This document shows positions 46,452 to 59,400 of a stretch of DNA of 64,000 nucleotides, one piece after another. The notes under the pieces were generated by a model. That model was not told where the DNA came from. It saw only the letters and a program-made list of their open reading frames with translations, and ran no database searches. Positions within the stretch are counted from its first letter, which is position 1. The number at the start of each line of letters is the position of its first letter. This DNA comes from Trichobilharzia szidati (taxonomy: Eukaryota > Platyhelminthes > Trematoda > Strigeidida > Schistosomatidae). Location of the stretch: the NCBI GenBank assembly GCA_944472155.2, contig OX235279.1, positions 117,172,110 to 117,236,109 on the forward strand, read 5' to 3'. The position numbers were made by a program, and so were the translations under genes.

Positions 46452-49400
46452 ATGGAAAATTGCACGCTGGAAGTCTCGGGAGTGAAAAAGATAAACGTTC
46501 TTGAAATGCAAAATACAATAAAAATGTATAACATATCCAGAATTATCTTGCTTTTACTAATGTTGACGTCAATTCCAGTTATTTTTTTTATTAACGCATG
46601 TAACATTAATATTTGCGGAGTTTTTCTGTCGTTTACTCCTGACTAATCTTATATTTACACATACTAAAAACAGTTAACATCACAAATATTTTCGATCGTC
46701 TTTAGGCAACATGTTTTAATTCTGTCACTTTTTGTAACATGCCGAGCTCATTTGAAATCATGTACCTACCTCAGACACACAACTCAGTAGCACTAATGAT
46801 TACAATTTATTCAGCTTGGAAATATATTTCAGTATCGTGAGTGTCTTTGTGGTGAACACACCCCATTATTACAACAACCAGGAGAAAAGACAAAAGAATT
46901 AGTACAACATCAGTGGTAGGTTGCAAACTATTATTTCTCTCTTGGAAAACAGCCATTAATATTGGCCAAGCCCACGGTGAATGCCTTTACCACAACATCA
47001 GCAGCCAACTCGCTCTAACTTTAACGTAAACTGAAAAAGAGGATGACTAGTTATATCGGAGATAAATGATAAATTCCTCAAAAGCTCTGTCTGGAATTTG
47101 GACTGTTAGTACACCAATTTCACGATGCACTAGCTCTGTGTGTACAGTAAGGATACATAATCACTAATTTATTTCCTTAAACCTTTAAGACATACACCTA
47201 ATAATTACTTATATTCAACATGAAAAGATAAGAATTAGTGGGTGGAAAACAATGCACATCCTCACACAGAAGACCAAGTTAACAAATTATGTATTAACAC
47301 AAATGAAACAAAAATGATGCATATTAACGAATCTACGTGTGAAGGAGACTGATTCGATGAAAATCAGTCAAGATGTTTGAAATTTTAGTGTATTCTCTGA
47401 ACTGAGCTTTCACTGTTGTTGTTGTTTTTGGACAATAACTAACGGTGTTGACTGGCGTCACTAACAGCATTAAACAATTGGTCATTCACTAGTTGAGGGT
47501 CACACTCAAGAAGTTGACACTAACCCTCCTCCCCAGATGATTCAGGCGAACAGGTCTTGAACTCACCACTCCCGTCTCGCTTTAAAACAAAATAGGTTGA
47601 CACTGCTAGCCCACAGTCAGTGGTTCAGAATGTGTGGAACAAGTCGCAGCTACGTAGGTCTGAGAATAATCCCTATCTTATCTAATTTTATGTCTAAACA
47701 GTCAATTAACTGTCCCACAGAGGTAGAATTATAACTTAGTCACCCAGGCCACGAACGACACTTTTTGTATGAGTTCTGCATATGACACTGTCCAGCCACC
47801 TATGCTAAAGTGAACAGGACGGAGTTCGAATCCGGGTAATTTTGTCTGAATGTCATACACCCAAGCTTACAACAATTCTAAACTTATTCTAACCTATTCT
47901 TCGATAATGCCTTTTTATCGTCAATAAAGATTTTATCTACCCACTAGGTACTGAAATAACGCTGATCGTGCATAAAAAGAGAGCTGCGTGGTGAATTAAA
48001 TCTTTTCGTTCCTAATTAACGCTAGTCCGTGCTTAATATGTCTTGTGAGGGCTGGAATAAGGCTGATAAGCAAACCAGTAGGTTCTGATTTACTCCTGAA
48101 AATGCCTAGAAAATGAACAGGGTGCTGAATTAGTGCCAGTCATGCTGAAAGCCAGCACTGAGTTTTAGTCTGTGCCATTAAAGAATCCATTTCAGAACAC
48201 ATTCAGAATTTACTCACTATAGAATGTTTGAATTATTTCAGAATCAGTGAGATTTAATTCAGCATTATAGTAAGCTTGGGCGGAACAAGAAGCTAAAAGG
48301 GCCCTTGGTATGTAGCCCATTGTTGCATCGCCAGTACAGAGATTTTCTCGACAATCGGGTAAAGTGATGCGTACCGTTTTCCTATCCGTAGAGTGGTTAA
48401 CGCAACTAACTATTCTATCCATTTCTTGAAGCTAAAGACAGACCAGTTATGCAGAATACTTTACCACGACAAAGAAAGCGTGAATTTTGTACCAATTCAG
48501 ATGTTGATTCAAGACATTCAGAAACCTACAATTTCAGTGTTTTCATCCAAAATCACAATATTTCCCTTGCACAACCAGTCACTTTGTGATTATGGTCCAG
48601 CTAACATCGGCCATGACATTGACACACTGAAAAAATGTAAGCAACACAAATTAAAGATCATAAGCACTCAGGAAAACAACAGTCCGCATAAATACCTCTT
48701 TATTCAGTAACGCAACGTTTGAAAAGTCTCTTTAATTAATTCAATTTTCCATTAACAAGATTTTGTAATCCTCTCTTTCTGGTCTTGTAGAATTACCTTT
48801 TAACCTGGACAGCCCAGTATTTTTCCTTATTTTTGTGTCCCAGGGGTGGCAATGACAGCTATTTTATTTATGTAGACTAGCTGACACCTACCAAAAGCAG
48901 TAGTCGAAAACGGAAGGCAAAAGAAGTAAGAAAGAGCAGAAATCAGTAAACATACGAAAAGAAAGTTAATGTGCGATAATATCGCCAGACTAACAATTCA
49001 GGTGTACACTCTCGTGATTTCAATGGAAGTGATTTATGTTTCCCTTCATCCATTCGCTCTCTGAAGCTGGTGGTTTCAGAATACAATTTAGCGTCTGCTT
49101 GTTGAGGTTTCCTAAGGATGAAATATCGAACGCGATTCCAATTTACTCAAATTATTCTAAGTAGATGTAATTAGGGAAATTATGATTCGTATTTACCCCC
49201 GGTATTCACTTTCCTTTTTCCCAAATATCGTTCTTCAGTAATTTGCGTTCGCCTGACATTTAAAATAAGGAGAGAAAACTTCATCCCTGAGTAATCCATT
49301 CTGCAAATAAAATCACTTTGAAACCTTATCATTCATTAATCTCAGTGTCCATGATTTTCACACTTGCATTCATGAAACTTCTCAATATTCTCACTAATTT

Positions 49401-49770
49401 AGTAAACCGTGGTTTGTTTATTTGGCGTACGACATATATACAGCAACCTTAACTGCAGAATGGAAAACTCTGCACCAGTGTGTGATAGAACTAATAGACA
49501 AATTACTAAAGTGGGATGTTTAATAACTGTCTAACATATCAGACTAGTTTATGCTAACTACAAAGGTTGTGCTAGAAAATATGCACAAAGGTATAAATAA
49601 TCGGCAAATTTTACTTAATTAAATCAAGTTAAATGAAATTTAGGTGGTTGAGATGCCATGCATAAAATCCTGATTCCATTGTTTGCATTTTTGACTTTGA
49701 TATTTAGCGGAATTAACGAACCTAAATAATGTTGATTTGAAAATATTTGGTAGCTATAATTGTGTCAATT
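46452..49770. other. Intergenic DNA, no gene recognised
   Basis: A box-B-like sequence (GAGTTCGAATCCGGG, about 47823-47837) in a GC-richer patch hints at another decayed tRNA-type SINE, without a clear box A. Frames open on both strands near 48.2-48.7 kb have no motif I recognise. The region 5' of MRPL49 should contain its promoter. Confidence 0.4.
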
Positions 49771-49773
49771 TGA

Positions 49774-50330
49774 TCAGTCAAACTTCCAGGGAACATAAAG
49801 TTTAATTATCCGATAACTTCTGTATCGTAAACCGGACAAACTTCTTTGTGCTCGCTTCCTAACTTTAAGGTAAAGGCTTTTGGTCTTTGTTGAACTTCCT
49901 TGTAGTGTGTCCGCTACCCGATCGTCATAATTTTTGTCTACTCCAGGATGAGTTTGTGTCACTGCATAAGTGCCCACCCCCCGCTTGATGTTTTCATGAA
50001 TGGTAAAGTGTTCAAATTTGGTGATAAAGCGTTATAGGGGGAAAAACGTGAATGGGAAAGAAATCTGTGCTCACTGCACTTTTTGCGTTCTGATATACGA
50101 TCATTCCTGGGCTGCCGCAAGAGAGCTCCTGGTAACTTGACGGCACGGTATCTGTGAATCTGTTGTTCCTGTCATTTATAACCTTGTAGGTAGTAATTAA
50201 GTCAGTCAAAAGTCAAAAGTAACTAAGTGTGAAAAGACCAGGTTCATTTCGCCTTTCGTCATATGGTTTATTCCGGAAGCCCATCACCCTCTTTTTCGCC
50301 CGACTATGCGAAATTTCCAAAAGATTGGCA
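49774..50330 (-). pseudogene. LINE ORF2 C-terminal remnant (CR1-like)
   Basis: The minus-strand frame at 50012-50209 starts TDLITTYKVINDRNNRFTD, matching the post-RT region of the intact LINE (GDLITMFKILNNDYGPDLF). Just upstream, 'AKKRVMGFRNKPYDERRNEP' matches the preceding RKATRMIHGMTNLSYEERLD segment. The fragment is interrupted by stops and shifts. Confidence 0.6.
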
Positions 50331-52420
50331 TCCTTTTAAGTAGCGGGACAGCAGTGATACTGTGCACTTAAAGGTGCCGACTTACGCTTGTTTTTTACAA
50401 ACCCATAAAACCCCTGGAGTCATCGCTTCTAGCCTTCTACGGGTAAAGTACATAATCACAGACACCCTCGCTACATCAACTACATGATTAATGGTTGTTA
50501 TCATTCTTCCGTTGGAACAAGACCCAAGTCACTCCCTGACGTTAGGAAGGAAAAATTAAAATCTACGGCCTACAGGCACTTGGTCACACTACTTTACATG
50601 TTTTCTGGTCGGAAATCGTAACACTGGAAAATACCCAGTCTTCCAGAACTTTCAGGTCTACCTGAAGGCTGCATGAGTCTTCCGAGCACTTTATTTTTCT
50701 CTCAATTTTTGCACAGCCATCGCCACATGCGACAATTTTGCCATCACGTAATATCAATGCCAAATGTGTTATGGTAGATTTTTGTATTTAGTCGTACAAA
50801 GCATTCCGTGATTGCTTCTAATCCCGCAGGATGTAACTCAAGGCAAGATTTGAGTATGGAGCGCACACCCGGCGTAGCATTTTATAAGCTGGTTCAGCAC
50901 GACGCGGCGCTCTTTACTGCCCTCTGCGGTGTGAAATAACCATTTTCACCTAGTACCAACAAGAAATTTACATCATATGCATGGCAATATTACAGACACA
51001 GTGTGGCATGGTATAAAATACAACCGTTAAAATAACAATAAATAAATACTGTTTCAATAGTTTAATTTTTAATAATCCTAACAGAAGCAATCAAAACAGG
51101 TCCATATGGATGCTGAAGTGCACAGCTGCCAACAAGGTCAAAATCGAGATTGAAAGCCAACCTAAATTTCGTTGTTTTTACTGCGAACCGTTTCAGTCGA
51201 CTTCTGAACAATCATGATTTAACTAAGCTCTATTTCTTCGCGTGACCGGAAGCCATTTTAGGGAGAAAAGAATATTATGAGAGGGGGTAAATTGAAATGA
51301 AACGCCTTTTGAGATATAAATCATGAGAAAATATACTTACGGTAGATAAACGCGAGGGAGCTATGTCATCCTGAAGATGATGACATAAGTTTGCAACGTA
51401 TTATCCTAACCAAATAGGATCAACTATCGAAACCATGATATTTCCGATATAAGAATACCTTTCCCCAAGTAGAGTGTTGTTTTAGTTGTTTTATTCTCCA
51501 GGACAATAGGCGTTTAATGAAAGATGGAATACGAATGAAAAGAGCAACTGTTATCATTATAAATTCATGTATCTGTATTTAATTATGAGCAAGTAGGAAT
51601 TATTGTGAGGTACATAGTTCAGTCAAAAAAGCCTTGAAGATCAGAAAAAGTTGCAAATGCTGACTCCTAAGACTACCCACGAATCTGTGTACAGCCCATG
51701 AGGTCAAATGTGTATTATCATTTCAAGTACTACATAGCTTCTTCTTGTATTTATCTTGTAAATATACTTCCAATAACGTATTATTCATAATTGCATTCTG
51801 TACCATTTTTCAGCTGTGCCAGATTTTCTTCACTTCCTGAAATAGCGTTCAAGCACGTGGGGGCATAGCACTCACTCAAATATATGTTGTTTATCGATTG
51901 GCCATAACCATCACCAGGAAATGGAACGAAGTTTGGGTTGTCATTCAACTTCAATGGTGACCTTCGTGAAAGATTTACAAATTAACATATATAAGAATCT
52001 GTACTATAATTCAAAAATTTGAACTTTTGAAAAAGTGATAATCTATGCTAATTCACTATTGTAATTTGTAACATAATTGATCGGGCCTGTAAAAATGGCA
52101 TGCATTTCATGTAAACTCATACGTTTATACGAAATATATATTATTATAAAGCTTGACAAGAAATTGGGCGAATTGTGGGGTTTCAGAGGGAGGAGAATTA
52201 TTTGTCATTTAGATATAAAAACAATTGTTGTTTTTCAAATATTAGGATCTAAGCTTACGTTTTAATCTCGAGCAGTCACCATGCACGGGAAAATCTCACT
52301 TAGGTAGCCTGAGGAAGATTCAAGTGCAGCAATAAAAAGGAATAGGTAGAATACAAGAATTAACAAAATGTAATCGCGAAATTAGAGACTTGGTGATACC
52401 TGATTTTCTCAACTTCTTTG
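50331..52420. other. Unassigned DNA between LINE fragments
   Basis: No frame or motif recognised. A GC-richer patch lies at about 50640-50930. Confidence 0.4.
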
Positions 52421-52429
52421 CGCAAGACG

Positions 52430-53130
52430 TTAACCGATATATACTTCTAGAAACTTCAATGACATGGGGAGACAAAAGAGATCAGAGTAAAAACATAATT
52501 CAAGGTATTCAGCATTCGATCTAGTTACAACTTGTGTCTTTAAAACAAGAATCATAGGAAAGAACCAAATCAAGTAGAATGCTCTTGTGTCTGAAAATGA
52601 AATTAACAATCTGACATAAGAGCGCTTTAGGTTAAAACCATTTGGCAAGGATAACTGGCTGCTTTCTGATAAAAAGTTATTCATTTTAGAGGAACTGACT
52701 GTAAGTAGCTAATGTGGAAACAGTCAGATCATCGTCATACTTAACAAAATTGGCTTCTTCAGAATGATACCATTCATTTTAGAAGAAAAAACAGAAAATC
52801 AATAAAACGGCAGCTGGAGGAACACCAGCTAGAGTAAGTAAAGCAGTGGGGGACTTCTGAGTATATACAGCATACTGCCAGAAAAGTAAGCATGTAACCA
52901 CTTATTAATCCACCACCTTGCTTGTATCGCGGCAAGCTTATTTACCAAAGGAGGCATAGGTACAGAATCAAAGGCCTCTAAAGTATACCCACTATGTCTA
53001 TAAGGAAATTGTTTATGGTGATTAAGAGCTTTCAATGAAATTTCATCGTTAAGCAAAGTCAGTTTTTTCCATTATTTTTAAAAGTGATGAGGTAATTGGT
53101 CTAAACTTAATACTTGGTGATTTAAGCAGA
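52430..53130 (-). pseudogene. LINE reverse transcriptase remnant
   Basis: The minus-strand frame at 52829-53056 reads LEAFDSVPMPPLVNKLAA followed by INKWLHAYFSG, the RT block whose normal form is SKAFDxVPHxxLLxKL. Just upstream, 'KFRPITSSLLKIMEK' (about 53.06-53.12 kb) is a decayed NYRPISLTSxxxKxxE block. Downstream 52430-52684 may be the following RT part. The YxDD motif is not visible. It is inactive. Confidence 0.6.
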
Positions 53131-53968
53131 GAAACGACTTTAATACACTTATAAGAAACAGACACAATATTAGTGAACAATGACTAACTAAAATCACCAA
53201 GGGGAAGACAACATAAGATGTCCTCACACTGTTTAAGGTGAACATATACCATAACATCTGCTGGATGAGGTAGGTGAAGGACTTATCAGCGTGCCATTAT
53301 ACATTGCTGAAGGATCACTGTTTATTTGCTTTCCACTGGTGATTTCCTCAAATAGTTTTCACGCATTTGATGCGGTCCCACGAAGTAGGAACTTTTGGTT
53401 GTACAATATATATTTATTCCCTGTATATTTTATTTGATTAAAATTTTCAGTATTTTAACACTCAAATTATCGGGCATTCTACATTATTTTTCTCGGCGAA
53501 GCGTCTATAGACAAGAAAAGGAAAATGATCAAATATTAACATGTGTCTCTTTCGGACCGCAAATATCCTAACAGCTTCTATGTACGGTTTTAGAATAGAT
53601 GGTCGAATGACATAACAACCTGGGGTTTTCCAGGTTTCTGCATTACCATTTGGTAGGTACTCGTTAGGTTATCTCCTGACTAATGTTTACATCAGTTCCT
53701 GAGTTTCAGGTATGCCTCATGGTCGGTCTGAGTCTTGATGAGTCACTACCTCTAACAAGCCTCTCGCTTTGCCTGAAGAATGAGCTACGTGCCTCTGTTT
53801 AACTATGAGGATAAATGTTTTAGTTTGTAGTCTGAGTGGAGTTACGGTATCTGAGGTTGCTGATAACTGAGTCTAGCCTGTGGTCCATTCTGTGTTAGAA
53901 AGTCTTCACATTTCGGCGTAGTCAGCTTTGCTATTTTGCAAACAGAGTCACGTAGCATCCCACTGTAA
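53131..53968. other. Probable LINE-derived spacer
   Basis: It lies between the endonuclease and RT remnants, about the distance expected for the ORF2 linker, but no block could be identified. Confidence 0.3.
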
Positions 53969-54610
53969 TCACTCACTAAGAATAAGATCAGACACTATGG
54001 ACGGACGGTCACTGCTACATACAAGGGTTATGATTTGAACGTTTTCGACCAGTAAGTGGTCACGAGTTATGGCATAATTCAGCTTTGATGACTTTCTTTT
54101 GGGGCCCCACCTAGCACTGTCAAAAAAACTCCCAGGTAATCCTGCATTTCTAACAGTGCGTAGCATATTTTGACATGATTTCATATGAGTACACGCCGAT
54201 CCTAGGCTAAGTGATGGATCTTTGAAAGCTCCAGTTATGGTAATTTGATCATGGCCCAAGTTCCGTATCTCTGTGATGGTACTGAGCAGTGGCTAGTTGT
54301 GCTATGCTCCATAGGAGTGTGGTCGATAGATATCACCAAATAAGTGTTTGGCGTGACTGAAGGTAAAACATCACCATCTCGAGTCTTGGGTTTCATTAGG
54401 GGTTGGGCACATCTGAGCCACTTTTCGGTGTATATGGCAACTCCGATCCCATCCTTTTGGTGGCCGCCTCTCTCGACCAGAACCTTCTCACTTGCGCTGG
54501 CTTTCTTGCCGGCAAAATAAGCCAGATTTCTCTTAGTTTTATAATTTTGAGGTCCAGGTGAGACTGCAGGCCTCTGAGTTCGGCTATTTTTCCTCTCGGC
54601 ACTGTTACAT
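53969..54610 (-). pseudogene. LINE AP-endonuclease remnant
   Basis: On the minus strand two frames together show the endonuclease order. At 54.6-54.4 kb, 'GLQSHLDLKIIKLREIW' precedes 'GIGVAIYTEKW' (compare GGVVIYLKK in the intact copy). At 54.26-53.97 kb, 'ITITGAFKDPSLSLG' stands in place of VVGDFN, followed by 'LNYAITRDHLL' and 'CSSDRPSIVSDLIL' in place of SDHAVLTF. The catalytic Asp of GDFN and the His of SDH are lost. It is inactive and diverged from the LINE at 31.5-35.5 kb. Confidence 0.6.
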
Positions 54611-55640
54611 CAGCATAAAGAAGGCCGGTAGTCTCATCACCTCAGCACGTTATGAGGTGTTTGACGTGGTTTAGACTGCTGGTTTAGGAGTTGATGCTGC
54701 GACTAGTTGGCTGATAGAACCGGCCTATTATCTTTTTCCCTCAGGCCCAATTCTGACAAATTGATTGTCATCCTCATTGTTGCACCACTGTAGTGGTGCT
54801 GAGGTATGAGGACGTACTGTAGCCTCAGTTTATTACCTCCTTCGGGCCCGAGGTCAACCTCCACAACATCCTACATATGTCCATCAACTTTACAAGTAGT
54901 CTTGTATCACAATATATAACAGCTAGTGGGAGTTGAACTAGATGGCTAGTAGCCTTGGGGAGCTGACCGATGTAGATGAATTTGACGAAACAGTCTCCAG
55001 ATAGAGATTGCCGCTTAACCACCAACGTCCACTTAAGATGACAGCCATCTCCATTGCTGTATGTCATGCGTGTGTTTCTCTCAAGTAGTCTCAGTCTCCA
55101 GCTCCGGAACACCATGTGTGACCATGAACGTGGAGGTTATTAGTCCGGGTGTTGCCCATGGCCTATCAGATCTCGTCTGTATGTTAGAGCTTCTCTTCAT
55201 GGTTAGTGCTTGGGACATAAATAATTCATTCTCATAATCTTCAGCAGGGCTCAATTCATCCTTTATGTGGGTGGTTTACACTAAGATGACTAAACACCCC
55301 TGCTATGTCTGCCTAGCTTTGCCGGCTGGATGTAAAGCGATTGCTTGCTGCACATGATAGACGACTGCGCCCGATCAAACAGTCACATTTATTCTGGTGA
55401 ACCTTTGCTTAACACTACTTCATTAAACATGATTAGACAATTTGATCGGCTAACCTCGGATTTAGGTACGGTCCACAGTTGCTTGCCTTCCCTTCTAAAA
55501 TCTGTGACCTTAGACCTCTTGAAGGTGTTATTCATCCGTTTTGCACTGCTGATTCCATGTTTGATAGGGAATGCAAGCAGTCTGTTTAAGCACTGAAGTT
55601 CCCTTGTGCTCACACTTCAGTGTTTGATGGGTTTGCACTA
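54611..55640 (-). pseudogene. Possible upstream part of the same LINE remnant
   Basis: GC-richer than its surroundings, with two minus-strand frames (54825-55115 and 55389-55613) rich in Arg, Lys and Leu. It sits where ORF1 or the 5' region of the endonuclease remnant would be. No motif was recognised, so assignment is by position only. Confidence 0.3.
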
Positions 55641-55820
55641 GTATAATGTCTACCGGATATGACTTCAGGCGTCCTAGTATTCTGTGAGTATTTAATCATA
55701 TTTGGGTGAGGTGCAGTATCATGGTTAGAGCATTTGACCAATTTTCTTAATGTGTTGTTTTTTCCGGTGAAACACTGCATGAGGCTGTGTCATGGCGACA
55801 AACTGAACATTTGTACCAGC

Positions 55821-56020
55821 GTTGGTGGCACAGTGGTTAGGACTGGCGCCGACCATGCACATAGTCTGGGGTTCGATCCCCTGCCGGTGCACACCTGATA
55901 TCAATGGTCTTCCTGCAAAATTTGGTGTACCGATATCACATGCTGAAAATTCCATACTTGTACCAAAGATACTGTGTGGTTTCAAGCTATAATCAAAATA
56001 AAAAAAATAAAAAAAAATAA
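55821..56020 (+). mobile_element. tRNA-derived SINE, copy 3
   Basis: It starts GTTGGTGGCACAGTGGTTAG. Box A is intact and box B is changed slightly (GGTTCGATCCC). The palindromic arm reads GACCATGCACATAGTC. The body 'catgctgaaaattccatact' and an A-rich tail ending near 56020 follow. It is more diverged than copies 1 and 2. It lies about 450 bases upstream of the CFAP206 start. Confidence 0.8.
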
Positions 56021-56465
56021 TGTGCCTTTGGCACTCCCTAATCATACTGACAAGACAAACATCCTTGCAGAAAGTGCTATCGAATACTGGGCTTCTTTTG
56101 CAAGCAGCAGAATTACAGATCTGATGGTCGTGTCCACTCCCATAAAATGCCTTCAAGATCATAAGTAGTCTCGAGCGTTTCTTTTTGGTCTATTTGTGTG
56201 TCGCACGCCTCCTCATACTAATGCCTCGATACCTGGTCGACATATCTTGAAGGGTAATAAATTGCAAAAGTGACATTTAGTCCAAACAGTTATGAAGAAC
56301 ATTTAAAACGTGCATTATAAGGTATCAAATTACACATCTTTCTCAAGCCGTGGAAAGGAAGACCCTAAGATTTACATGTAACATTTAACGTGGTAAAGTA
56401 CCTTGTTTAAATGGCTTGTACCATAGTGTTCGCTTACATGAAACTTTTGAAACAACGTTTGAGTT

Positions 56466-59400
56466 ATGACTAGTATTAAGGCTGAGGGGGTTATTACAAG
56501 AATAATCAAACAGATAGTTCAGCAGTGTGCTGTGAGAGGACATGAAGTCTCGGAAACGCTAGTGGCTTTTATAGTATGTAAACATTAATTTAGACATGAA
56601 ATTGTGAATTAGGTCAAAGCAGTTGTTCTTGATCCGGATTCTGGATTTTTACCCGATAAGGCATTGGACAATGAAGACATTAAAAAATTAATCGAAGTAA
56701 GCCACAAAATAACTGTGTCCAACTTAGTAGTTATGTGTCGGCAGACTTACTGACCAGGAGTGTTTATCTGTTGACACTATAAAAATGCAGGTCTTCTTTG
56801 AAATGAATCATCTTCAAAAAGGTAAATTAATTATTTCAAAATATGCTTTGGACTTTAACATTTTGAGCCCAATTCCAATAAGTTTAGGACACACTAAATA
56901 GTGCTAAGTAGCATTAGTCAAAGCTTCACGGCGTTGCTTTCAGCTGCTCTCTATTTAAACAAAGTCTGCTAATTAGTCCTTATGGTTTGACACCTAGGAT
57001 GTGTTCAATCTCTAAGAGTAAATGTATCTTTATGCCGCCATTTGAATACTTCCCTAGTCATAGTAACACAACAAAGTAAAGAAATTAAGAAGTGATCGTC
57101 TTGATTTATGTTCCTGTAATTTGTCTGTATAACATACCATAACCCATAAAGAAAGGTATTTTCTTAGTTTCCCTTAAGGATTTAGAAAATAATCGGTCAG
57201 TAATTTTAAAGTCAATTTTGTCGTTGGGATGACTCGAAATTTTTAGAATTTGGCAATTACCTGTTTCGAGTTTTGAAAGTATTTAAAAATTACTCTTATG
57301 ACTGTCAATCAGTTATCTCAGTATGTGAATATTAACCGCTGTCATATTTGTTACTTGGTAAATTCCATCTATTGTCTTTTATTTACCCTTTCTAAAAGGA
57401 TTACATATGTCCGTTTCATCGGCAGGCAGTCTGTTCTAATCAATTGATACAAATTATTTCACTTTTATCAGTTAACCTGCATAATGGTTGTCTAAGGAAA
57501 AGCATATCAAGACTCATAATGTTAAAGTAAAAGATGTACCCTGCTGCGTTGAGAAAAATAGCATTCTGTAATAAAAGCAGGCACTGACACTGATCAAGAA
57601 GAACAATCAGATGATTAGTTAATAGGATAAGCACGTAACGGTTGGGCTTCAGGCGAAACCCAAGATTGTTTAAAAGTCAATCTGTGTCCCATGGTTGCAG
57701 TTAAGTACACTACGTCTAACGATTTTCTTGGTAAAATAGTACCTTCTGCTGACTTGGTTTAGATCAATTTAGACCGAAACCTATGTTATTTGTAGAACCG
57801 TTGCCATATTTTCCTCAGCTTTTAACAAACCCCCTTTTAGTAAATTACTGCCATAATAAGACCTAAGATAAGTGATTTACAATTTTATCCAGAGTAAACG
57901 ATTTTGAGGAATATAAAACAGACTGAAAAAAGTACATATAATCCAGTAATACTTGACGAGATGTCTGATGTTAGTCTAAAATACTTGCTAGGTGAATTTT
58001 TAAATGAACATCATCGTGTGCTGGAAAAGCGTTTGGAGCCTGTGTTACGCGATGTCATTGACAGTAAAGCTAAAATGAGAGAAGAATTAGAGGCAGCTTA
58101 TCGCAGTATTATATCGGCGTTGTTATTGCAGTCGGGTCTTGGATCTCCAACAAATATGGAAGTTGTGAGAGAAACAACGGGTAAGTTACATATATTTTGG
58201 ATATTATTTTACAAAAGACTTTATTGTCGATTTGCGTACATACACTAGAATTTTCCAAGGACTCTTTATCGCTAACATTTCACTTCTCTAATACACAATC
58301 CCTAAACTATCATAAGTCTTCATATCCGAATTCCTAATGCTTTTGAACCATAATACCCAATACAGTCTTTCCTTAACTGCACAGAGCATTTCTGCAAACA
58401 AGATAACCTTTATGCTTGGTACAAGTCTGAAAAGTTAGAACAGTTTTTAAAAGTATAAATAAACAGTTGCTCTATGTGTTAATTGTAGAGTGAGACTGCC
58501 TAGTTTATTTAGTTCTGCATACCTTGACGTCAACTTTTATTGGAAGACCGTCATCTAAGATCTATAAAATTCTGACTTCTTGAATAATTTTTAAAAATTG
58601 CAAATATTTTTGTCAGACTTTTATGACACGAAATAACCGAAATGGCACTTTTCAATTCCCTGGCTACTGATGGTTATAATTCTGCAACCGTAAAAACTGA
58701 AGACTTTTTAAATTTCGCATATGCAACAGAAAGGAGAAATAGTATAGTATCCATTCAGAGTGAAAGAGTAGTGAAAACAATACTGTATTTGTTTGTTTTG
58801 CATGAGAATTTTTTATTCAAATCCATGATTACGTGCACATATATCTTCAGAGTGTTTAAATGATCAAAAATGCACTTTCAGTACAACTAATGAAAAGTTT
58901 AGTGAGACATCAACTGGAGGAATTTGCTGTTGATCTGGAACATGATCCTGATGATACTTTTTAATTAGATTTTACTGGTAATTAATATAATTTTCCTTAT
59001 TAAAAGATGACCAAGAAGTGAAAACTTGTGCATAAACTGAGAACACTAAGTAAAACGTAGTATAAAAATATAACCACGTGAAGAAATGAAATGCTTTGGA
59101 TAAAAAACGGAAAAGGATACCGAAATGTTATCATTTGAAGGAATTGAGGCTAGGGAGTAGTCATCTACATGAACAGTAACGGACACATAACGCTTCCTAA
59201 AATGTGTTTCTTAACCTTGTGATTGATTTTATATAATTTGTTTTCGGTGGTTTTTTCTTTAAATTTTGAAGCTGCACTACAAAGTGTATTTCCACAAACG
59301 GATATCGCAAACTTTTTATCTGCTAATCCTGGTCAAAAAAGGAAACGGTTGAATGAATTGACAGGTTTGGTCACTGGTATTCGCTTGTATAACAAAGACT

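Noticed and set aside
46452..46646. 64-codon frame upstream of MRPL49 with a hydrophobic segment
   Set aside because: AT-rich, with random-looking composition and no supporting context.
47815..47840. Possible tRNA gene at the box B GAGTTCGAATCC
   Set aside because: No box A at proper distance and no cloverleaf could be drawn. Mentioned only as a possible SINE relic.
57946..57991. Earlier acceptor for CFAP206 exon 4 (after CCAG near 57947)
   Set aside because: It is in phase, but would insert about 15 residues not found in the family. The acceptor at 57990-57991 aligns without a gap.
58642..58863. 73-codon frame inside CFAP206 intron 4
   Set aside because: No family match, and the flanking CFAP206 exons join perfectly without it.
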